A stretch of DNA of 64,000 nt, from the NCBI RefSeq assembly GCF_031143425.1, contig NC_090445.1:1583220444-1583284443 (forward strand), in the 5' to 3' direction. Positions 55,166 through 64,000 of the stretch are shown here, one piece after another (the first letter of the stretch is position 1; each line of letters opens with the position of its first letter). The position numbers and the translations under genes were made by a program. The stretch comes from Pleurodeles waltl. Lineage: Eukaryota; Chordata; Amphibia; Caudata; Salamandridae. The notes under the pieces were generated by a model. It was not told where the DNA came from, made no database searches, and worked only from the letters and a program-made list of their open reading frames with translations.

Positions 55166-56793
55166 TGATAGAGCGGTCCGTATTGATCATTTTACCTGTG
55201 TTCGGACGCTCTTTAGGCCGATGAATCTTTTGACTAAGTGGGAACTCTCTGTACTCTTAATCGATCAGTCTCATCAAAAATCAATAATCAATAACGAACA
55301 TAAGCAACACCTTGAACAACATAACACTTTACAATTAATCCAGAATACATTTCGGCGAACCCTGACCTTTCAGTCAGGAATAACCACACCAGTTTATTGC
55401 AAAGTTAGCGAATTTATTTCCCTATATTAACAAAGCTAGCACAATATAAATGTGTCTCAACACCAAATGATAAACATATATGAACATTAATAGCTGTCCA
55501 TAGCGTCGAAACAAGTGTAATCTATGAAGCATTTGAATCACAAGGCATTCGATAATGGCAATGCAAATCACTAATACGATAATCTGTAATGAACTAATGG
55601 CATACATTTAGTCAGCATAACAAGATTTCAAATTGCATCGTGCGACATATGGAAACCTCATCTAACCTCAAATTAGCATCGGCATGTGGGACTTCATGCA
55701 AAAAAACAATTTATCAACATTAATTTAGAAAGACTTCTAACTAGGGCTCTTACCAAAATCAGCAGTTGGTTACCTAAAAGAAACACAATGCAATTTTACA
55801 ATTTCCTTTCATATTTACCAATTACGATCAGCATACAAGGAAGTCTTCGTCTCACAGGTACCGTTCTTCGGTCATCATGGGTACCATTTTCGATCAGCAT
55901 GGGACGGGACAAAGGGGCAGGGGTGAACGGGGCAAATGCCTCACGGACGCAAGGTAAAACTATTACTTCATGCAAAGGGATCAAATCAAAGTTACAGTCT
56001 CTAGGGTAAGAATCATTTAAAGTCTCTTTCTCTCGACTAGAGAAAGAAACAAAGTCTCTTTCAAAATGGCGTCGCAGCAAAGTGGGCCATAATAGCTACG
56101 AAGTCAAAATGGCGTAGTGTCCGGGTAATGGCCGTAATAGCTCAATGGCCGCAATGGCTACCTTCTTCTCGTGCACCTGGTTTTTATAGACAACAGTTCA
56201 GGTCCTGTAGGGTCTCCATTGGAGGGTTCATAGGTTAGCTTCAAATTGACCAATCAAAAACGACAGTTCTCAAGCTTTTACTTAAGCATACATTATCCTT
56301 GGAGATGGGTACGCAAGTTGCAACATTGTCTCCCAATTAGCTTACTCTCAGAGCCTCCATTGTCCGCACCTGCAAGTCGACCTTGAATTAAAGAGAAAAT
56401 ATGCCAGGCTGGCACTAACTTTAAGATAAGCATGTGAACAGTTTCTGTGGAAAAGTACAGCTTCAAGCAAAAATACACGTTTAATAGCACAGTGGAAAAA
56501 TACGAGCATCTAAACCGTGAGACCAGGCAACTAGGCCAAAGCCTAAGCTAAAGTAATGCTAAGCTAAAACATTTCAAACAAGCAAATCGTAGCACACGTT
56601 TATGATTATGTCAGATTAGTGCAATTCTAATTCACCACGTTATATAAAGCACGCGTATAAATGATGGCAAACTACTCTGAGGGCACATTTTGTCCCCGTA
56701 CAATCTTTATTAGTTAGATTAAAGTCACACATGATTATTTCAGCACTACGTTTAAGCGTTAATAAATCAAAACCTTCATTTTCTGCTTCATCA
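55166..56793 (-). repeat. ERV 5' LTR (1628 bp)
   Basis: TGATAGAG to TTCATCA, 7 substitutions from the 3' LTR. In viral orientation a TATA-like CTTTATATAACG lies at about 56639-56650 (minus strand), with another TTTATACGCG beside it. AATAAA signals are near 55395 and 55412. Confidence 0.95.
56639..56662 (-). promoter_or_regulatory. Likely core promoter of ERV LTR
   Basis: Minus-strand TTTATACGCG followed by GTGCTTTATATAACG gives two overlapping TATA-like sites. Identical in both LTRs. The transcription start is not determined. Confidence 0.5.
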
Positions 56794-56797
56794 GAAG
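56794..56797. repeat. ERV target-site duplication, right copy
   Basis: GAAG immediately after TTCATCA; pairs with 42790-42793. Confidence 0.92.
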
Positions 56798-59700
56798 TCA
56801 ACCCTGATATGGCTGTTTTGACTTCCAGCTCAAGGGACCATTGTGCATTTTTAACTGTAATTTCCCCGGGGCATTTATCCGAATCTGCACCATGAACAAT
56901 GTCTGAGGCAGTTAGTATTTGACTAGGAAAAAAAAAAGAACTCAGATCATAACAGTGTCAGTTGCCAGGTAGGTGAAACCGTGAGGATGTCATTTATACC
57001 TCGGGCCATCAGATGCCTTTTAAAATATTCAGTTATAACTGGTCTATAACCCCCTTTGTTTTATATTTTCTACTTAGATCCCCATCAATACCTTGTTGTG
57101 GGGACTCTTATCTCCAGCTAGTTATCCTTTGTTGTTTTTGATCTGGTTCCCATTATTAGCTCCCCACTGAGAAAAGCAAATGTACTAGTAAGAAGGCCAA
57201 CTATTATTGCTTCCTGCTGTCCTCTCTCTGGCCCTCCACTTGACAGGATCACACTTGGCACATGCTAGCACTGTGGTCGGTGCACTGTGACATCACTCCA
57301 GTGGCCGAAAGAACTTTATGCATACAGATTACCAAGAAGGGAGCGTGTGCTTCCTCTATAGCTACAGTTCAATGTGGTTGTTTCGGATCCTCTCTGCACT
57401 GGTCTCTAAGTACCGAGCAGGCTGAAAATTTACTGTCAGTGGAATAATCAGGAACCTTCTACCACAAAACAAAGCATAAAGCAAGTCCGTTCAGCTGTAA
57501 CATGAGGTGCATAATAACTGCTCCCAGTTCACAACGCATCAACTTCATTTTAAATGGGACAATAATTACTGAACACACTACAGACAACACCACAGATCCA
57601 TAAGTGCCCTCCAAAAAGTAACACAATGCTCAAGATGGAACCTTCAGAATTGGATATACCATTTTTTATGTGGTTGTTAGAATGGATAACACCACACAAT
57701 GGATAGCACTCACAACTGGACAAAATATGGCAGATAAGTCCTTGAATATCTGAACTAATATACCAGAGACGGACTCCTGAACTGGTCACAAAATGCCCTT
57801 GGCGGATTTCAAAACTGCTTAGAGCACCAAATATGTGGCCTGCAAAAGGTGACACAATACCCCAGATATGGCCCGTAAAAAGGGTATGTAACGTTTACAG
57901 CACGGCGTTTCCAAGATGAAGGTTACAACACAAACCTTTGCATGCAGGGGTGTACAAAGGGGTCAGTTTTTAAGCCTTTTACAATGCATACCTTTGCAAG
58001 GCATTGTGTAAATGACATAGGGGCTGATTTAGAGTATGGAGGAGAGGGTTTTGCAAAACTATTATTTGTTCTAAAGCCAAAATATTTTTTCATGATTTTC
58101 CAAATCTTCTTGTTTCTCTTTTTCTTTCCCACGATCTTTACTATTTCTGCACTCTTCTTGTTTTTCCTGCTCTTGGCTTTTCTTGTTCTTATCTTCCCTG
58201 CCAGCGTGTGTTCTCTCCTTTTTCTCAGGGTTTTATTTGCTTCACGTCATTTCATTCCTCGATTCCGATTTATCCCAAGCTCCTTGCTCTGTCGTGGTCT
58301 CAGTTTCTTTTACTATTGCGTTTTATTTTTAATTGCTTCATTTTGTTAACTTCTCTCCTCCCTTCGGAAGAGTGAACCGTAGGAACAATAGACAAATCTG
58401 AGCTGGTGCAAACTCTGACATGAAGGTATTGTTGATGCATTAGAGACAGGCACAGCTCCTCTGCTAAGGTGGAGGAGCTTTGCCCCCCTGCCAGCAGCAG
58501 CAGCTACCAAACTTTACAATAAAATGATGCTAAACTGTGTTTATTATCGTTTTATTGTAAGTGGAATGGGGCCACTGGCTGTGAGAGCACAGAGGGGGAG
58601 TGCACACTCCCCCTCAGTGTGCATATATATTTGGCGGGCCGTCTTGGGCTGGCCAAACGCACATATGCACTAAGCTCTCTCCAACCCGGCACAGTGTTGC
58701 CAGGTTGGAGACAGCAGACAGAGTCTCCCACTCTGCCTTGGAGGCCCTTGCTTGGCCTCCGGCCAATTCGAATGGTGGTGTCATGCAGCATGACAGCAGC
58801 GTTGGGATTGGACACAGGGCAGGCAGGGAGGCTGTGTTGGCAGCCTGCTAGGCAGGCAAGAGGAGCGGCTGAGATTCAGGTAAGTGGTTTTATTTCTTTT
58901 TTTAATTAATGTTTCTCCCTCCCTTCCGCCACGTGCCGCCCCGCCCCCTAAACGCGCAGCTAGCCACTCCTGCAAGACAGACCAGGTTTATTGGAATGCA
59001 TCAACACTGTAAACAGAGTTATGATGGTAGAAAAAACTTACTATCACCGTCATGGACTTGTCAATAAGTTCAATATGATTTGGGGAATTCTTTATACGAA
59101 TTGAACTTTAGATCAAAGATCTACTGCTACAAGAAAGGAAAAATATGTTCCTAGTAAAAAAGAAACAAAGGGTATATAATCGCGCCTAATTTAAATTAAC
59201 ATGCACTGTCTACCCTTCTATGTTGATGCCAATGGTAAAAAACAAGTTTGCTGGAAATCCCGATTGATACAGGAATGGGACTTTTTTCCACTTGGAGAGG
59301 ACTAGTTTAGGAGGCGCTTTCCCCACCACCTGTGAAAAACAATTAAAATGTAGTAAGGGAAAATACTTGAAATGATGTCAAAACCTGCGGAAACCACTGG
59401 TTTGCGTGGGTATTCCTCGTGCCCAGCACTGACACTAGTTATCGGACATGATTCATGCATTACTGCTCTCTGCGGTTTTGATAATGATCAAGTGGAATAT
59501 TTACAACAGAATACCACCAAACTCATAAATACGGCGTGAGGTTTCTATCATAGAAAGATGTACGAGTCTACGACTGCAAGATCAATGCAATTCTTTTCAC
59601 TACCCCAGTGCAGATTGGGTGGGGGGCGGTGGCAATGAGGGAAGAGCAAGGGGTGAACAGGCCAGATATACATGTCAAATGGATTATATTGCATGGCTTT

Positions 59701-61880
59701 TCCTATTTGGCTAAAATAATGTCACCTGACGCATTAGTTCGTGGCAAGCCATATGAAAATAAAAGAACAGGGGACAAGCCGATGCTAAAAGCGAGAACAA
59801 AATGCAAACGAGCGTGAAGAAGGTTGGTTTCCGGGTTTTAAGACTTTTTGTGCAAAAACAGTTGTTACCAATCGAAACAGTAGTTTGCGCAGGGATGCAT
59901 ATTATAGATTTCTGGTGTTTCGGTTTTATGGGGCTGGGGTGTGCAGATCATGTGCGATGGATCGATGTGTTTAACAGTGGCCTGGTTATCGATGGTGCAG
60001 CGAGTGCAGTGGCACCGGGGCCAGGCATGCGAGGAATACCGAATTATTGAAGTCTTTTGACGTCCAACCGGAGGCTGAGGGGTCATTTAGCTTTCTGGTC
60101 GCCGGGCCTCTGAGGCTCGGTGGTTGGTTTTAAACGGTAGTACCAACAGTTCAAAGAACTGGGGAATGTCCAGTGGGCGAACATTCAAAAAAGGTGTACA
60201 CCGCTTGCGTTGTTAACAGTGGTCACCAAGTGCAATCCTACATGGTAGTTTAACCTGGCCTCAGGCAATCACTCGCCCGCTAATCCGCGCCACACCAGCG
60301 GAGTACTCAGGAGAACAACAAATGCACAAGTTGTAGGAGACAGCTGCCCCAAGAATGAAACGTCGGCTCATGTGTGGCTACGCTTTAATTTCCGGAGCAG
60401 GCTTCGGTCCTTTCCGGTGCACATCAGCAGTGTTGGTACCTGTGGCGAATGGGTGTGGAATGCTTTTGTCGGGGCGGGTCATAATTTTCTGACCAATCGT
60501 TGGGTTTGCACAGAAGTACAGCCACAAAAGTCCTCCTGGACCGCCTGTCAATCATTTTAAATCTAGCTTTCTGATTACTTACTGTTTACCCCGATTCGCG
60601 CATTGAGGAGGGATTGATTGGAGTCGGAATCAGAGCGGAGGCTATGGGGTTTTTGAGATCTTTTGCCGATAGACTGAAGGTACGGTCCAGATGCGAAACC
60701 CTCCCTCGTATTGCAAAGGGTGTGTTTGTGGAAGTGCCCAGTACCGTATTGTGCGCCGTGTTGTTTTTCATTTTATCTTAAGTGCCCCTTCTGTTGGTAG
60801 TTCGTTGTAAACGAAGTGTTCAGGCCGTGCTATGGACGCTTAATAATTTCTAATCAGATTTGCTTTCTGTTGTTTGTCACACTGAGCAGTAAAGAATAGG
60901 TAGCGTGTGCCGGTTTCCATGGGCAACCAGCGTCCCAAGTCCCACCCCTGCCGGCCAAAACCTTCTCTCTGCTGGTGATGTCCTGATCATGTCACACGAC
61001 GAGTGCATCTTTGCCTTGTGTGATTAAGACGCACAATGTTCTTTCACTACAGATTAGCACTTAAAAAAAACACCCGCTTACTTATTTGTTCGGGCTGTTG
61101 GTGTCTTCCAGTGCATGGCATGAATGTCAGTACTCGTCCTGGCGATACGCAGGGGAAACTATCCTAGACTTCTACAGACATCTCCTAATTTAACAGGCAG
61201 GCTGTAGCCCTGAGCAGGAAACCGAATGGTTATCATTACACAAGCCTGAATAGTAGTCCTTGCAAAATTAATTCGGATTTGGGAGTATATTTTTGTCCAA
61301 GGTGAGGGGTTAATGGACCTGTGCCCCTGAAAGTTTATATTAGTCATAGAAGTCAAGGTGTGCGAAAGGAAACACTCTGAAGTGTATTTTTTTTTTACTA
61401 TGTTTGGACTATTTCATCTTGAGATTTTCGTATTGTGAGTGACCGTTTTTAAAATTAATTTAGTTTCTTTTCTGTAATCAGTGCATATACGATAATCCCG
61501 TTTGTTCCCAAGCAGCGTTTTAAAATGGATAGATATTTATAACGGGCGGGTACTAGTACCATTTAAGTCACCAGTTTTACGTCTGGATGATCTTCATGGG
61601 ATGGTGTTCAAAACACGATAGAAATTTGTTATTGGTCAATTTTGCAATTCGATAGCTATACATACAATACAAGACTGACCAACTTTAAGGGTTATTTACA
61701 TATTTCTTTGTTTCAGGATTTTTTCTAGCAAACAAAACGTGGTAAGACTTTTTGATAGGCTGGGCTCAGTTCTGGAATTTAAAACAATACTATAGATAAC
61801 CTTCAACATGGTTTGACAGGAGAAGGGACGGAGTCACGAGGATCGGTACATTGAGGTGACTGAATCACACTCAGCGTGCG
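56798..61880. other. Anonymous region, no gene recognised
   Basis: About 5 kb. A 10-bp-stem hairpin at 58593-58614 and a surrounding GC-richer block (58450-58980) with several short inverted repeats may be a small unrecognised transposon. 57550-57900 shows loose repetition of ACACCACA-GAT/ATGG phrases. Short frames at 59608-60560 have no domain signature. No exon could be supported. Confidence 0.5.
58593..58614. repeat. Perfect short inverted repeat
   Basis: AGGGGGAGTG, two-base centre CA, then CACTCCCCCT. In the same block the segment 58620-58670 can also fold (GCATATATATTTGGC against GCCAAACGCACATATGC, imperfect). Confidence 0.8.
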
Positions 61881-64000
61881 TGTTGCTGTTGAAATGTCCC
61901 TTTATGCAGGGTTACCCCGAAACGTTTTGCCTTCTTCCTCCTATTTTTTCAGGTCTGTTTCTGCTGGTTTATTGTTTCTGCAAACTTTACCACTACTAAT
62001 CAGTGCTAAAGTGCAAGTTCTCCCTATGTCCATTGTGCTTTTGATTGGTTTATCTATGATTGTCATATTCAATTTACTGGTAAGTCCATAGTAAAGTGCA
62101 TCAGAGGTGCTGTGGACCTCTAATTCAAATGATACTAGTGGGCCTGCAGCACTGATTGTGCCACCCACATAAGTAGCCCTGTAAACATGGCTCAGACCTG
62201 CCACTGCAGTGTCTGTGCGCAGTTTTAAATTGCTAATTCGACCTGGCAAGTGAAGGCACCCTTAAGGTAGGCTCTAGGTAGCCCCATGGGCAGGCTGCAG
62301 TGTATTTAAAAGGTAGGACATGTACTGGTGTGTTTTACATGTCCTAACTGTGAAATACTGCCAAATTCGTTTTTCACTGTTGCAAGGTCTATCTCCCTCA
62401 TAGGTTAACATCGGGGCTGCCTTTATATAACTTTAAAGCGCAGATTCCCTTTGAGGGCAGATAGAAATATGGAGTTTACGGTCTCTGAACTCACAATTTA
62501 AAAATACATCTTTTAGTGAAGTTGGTTTTTGGATTGTGAGTTTGAAAATGCCACTTTTAGAAAGTAGACATTTTCTTGCTTAAAACATTTTGTGACTTTG
62601 CCTGTTCGTGGATTCCCCGTCTGGGTTAGTTTGACAGTTGGGCTGTTCACACCTCTCCTCTAGACAGTGACAAAATAGGGAGCTGGGGTACAGCCTGCAT
62701 ATCCTGATGAGCCATCTGGGCTAAATAGGAGGGAGGAATGGTCGCTTGCACCTGAACAGACTGTGCCTGCCCTCACACATTGCAGTCTCCAACCCCCTGG
62801 TGTGTGTCTGGGGCCTGGCCTGGACAAGGAAGGATCTTGCAAACACTTGAGACTTTGCTTTGAAGCTTCCCAACTTCAAAGGCAGAACGGAGTATAAGAA
62901 GAAGACCGAAAACCCCAGACTTTTAGAATCTTTCTGGAATCAAGGGGAACCTCTCCCAAGGAGAAGAGCTGGAGGAGGAGAACTGTCCCTTTGCTGTGTT
63001 GCTTTGCTGGACTGGCCTGCAGTTGCTGCTTCTGCCTGAAAAGAGTGCAAAGGGTGAAATTTGCTGTGTGTCCTGCTTGAGAAAGTTCTCCAAGGGCTTG
63101 GAGTGGAGCTTGCCTCCTTTTGGAAGTCTCAGGGACACCAAAGACTTCACTTTCCTTGACCTGCAGCACTGGGAACTGTGTGTTTTGTGCTGTTCAAGAA
63201 GAGAATCCACAGTGACGCCACCAACAACGTCGCTGGCCATCACGTGACCTGCCGACGTCGCACGGAGCTGCATTGCCCTGCTTCGCACCGCGACCCTGGT
63301 CTGACCGACGATGTCATCGGACAACTTCACAGAGCCGCTGCTCGCAATGCGACCTGACGACCCTGAACTCCGGCATCGCCTCCTCACACCGCAGCCTGGG
63401 CATCCCCACCGCTCCTGCTGACACCGGCGCCGTTGCCTGCACCGTGGCCTGTGGACACCACTCGTGAGGTACACAAAGCACCATCCTGTCCCGCACCGCA
63501 GCTCCGGTCCACCGATGCCAGCACCGTCGACTCCACTGTCGTCACCAGACATCCTGCCCGCACCGTGGCCTGTGGGCACCGCTCGTGAGGGTCGCGAAGC
63601 ACAGTTCCGTCCCGCTGGCTTGGGCCTACTGACGACATCGCTTCAGTAACGACAACGCCGCTGCCTGCACTGTGATCTGGTGACACCGCATGTTGCACCG
63701 CCCTGCTTCACACCACAGCCCTGGTCTCACTGACATCGCTTGACACAGTCACCGAGCTGCTGCCTGCACCATGACCTGTGGGCACCGCACGTCGCATCAT
63801 CCCACTTCGCACTGCAGCTCCGACGTCATCCATGCCAGCGCTCCTGACTTCATCAGCCCGGAGTTCGATCCCCAAGGCGTGTGACTTCAAGGGCCTGACG
63901 ACTCCCACACCGACTCTGGAACCGACACTGCAATGTCAGCGACCCCGCTCTCCGGAGCTCACTGCAAGGATCACGATGCCCTGCAATTTCAAAGGTACTG
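61881..64000 (+). repeat. LTR-like dispersed repeat, copy 2 (runs off the window)
   Basis: Begins at about 61881 with TGTTG and aligns by eye with 37750-39250, including the TATA box (62893-62897). Past about 63200 the two copies diverge: here the sequence is a CpG-rich block with recurrent GCACCG-type phrases (63240-63930). The 3' end lies outside the window. Open frames on both strands of the CpG-rich block (e.g. 62923-63579) reflect composition and not a gene. Confidence 0.7.

Larger units (their letters stand above)
42794..56793 (-). mobile_element. Endogenous retrovirus, gammaretrovirus-like, 14.0 kb
   Basis: Complete provirus read right to left: 5' LTR 55166-56793, PBS 55143-55160, leader about 54009-55142, gag (three frames) 51877-54008, a continuous CA-NC-PR-RT-RH-IN frame 46379-51985, env 44481-46124, purine-rich tract, 3' LTR 42794-44421. 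Gammaretroviral features: MLV-like RT/RNase H connection, integrase end with WIHASHTKK, Env with CXXC in SU and a CC-type disulfide motif in TM, 4-bp TSD, one zinc knuckle. Unlike gammaretroviruses it uses an initiator-Met tRNA PBS, starts Gag with MKFF (no Gly for myristoylation), has no stop between NC and PR, and has a long acidic Pol tail. LTRs are 99.57% identical, so the insertion is recent. At 14.0 kb it is far longer than a usual 8-10 kb provirus. Confidence 0.93.

Noticed and set aside
62923..63579. 218-codon minus-strand frame in the CpG-rich block near the window end
   Set aside because: Arg/Gly/Ser/Val-biased translation of a repeat, also open in other frames; no domain.

Overview
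The window looks like intergenic DNA from a very large, transposon-rich amphibian genome, most likely a salamander and plausibly a newt. I recognise no conserved host protein-coding gene. What the sequence shows is a dense, nested set of retroelements of five kinds: a DIRS/tyrosine-recombinase element, a Gypsy chromovirus, a 14.0 kb gammaretrovirus-like ERV, L1-, RTE- and other non-LTR elements, and a Harbinger-like MITE, plus a dispersed LTR-like repeat. The salamander assignment is inference from this mix and from remembered repeat families; no species marker was seen.

Layout. 1-4.6 kb: non-coding, with a candidate hammerhead ribozyme core at 506-536. 4.6-5.36 kb: a minisatellite of about 24 bp units whose orientation flips once. 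5.5-6.2 kb: RTE-like fragment (minus), then a C/A-rich simple repeat. 6.8-12.1 kb: nearly full-length but decayed L1-type LINE (plus). 12.72-13.32 kb: MITE with TTA target duplication. 13.82-27.20 kb: DIRS element (minus) with inverted terminal repeats and internal complementary region, split inside gag by a complete Gypsy chromovirus (17545-25352, TSD CTTCC). 27.2-37.7 kb: mostly anonymous, with an antisense L1 remnant at 34.4-35.9 kb. 37.7-39.68 kb: LTR-like dispersed repeat, related to a second copy at 61.9-64.0 kb. 39.7-42.36 kb: decayed second non-LTR element (plus). 42.79-56.79 kb: young ERV (minus). 56.8-61.9 kb: anonymous.

The ERV is the most notable object. Its two 1628-bp LTRs differ at only 7 positions, it is flanked by GAAG, and it has an 18-base primer-binding site matching initiator-methionine tRNA. 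It carries one continuous 1.9-kb-codon CA-NC-PR-RT-RH-IN frame that ends in an acidic extension of about 280 residues not expected in retroviral Pol, and an intact 547-codon Env. Its gag is split over three frames by two -1 steps.

Relative order of events: the DIRS element inserted first, the chromovirus then landed in its gag, and both have since decayed. The ERV is the youngest dated element by LTR identity. Several frame breaks in the decayed elements sit at homopolymer runs, so assembly consensus error has to be excluded before each is called a mutation.
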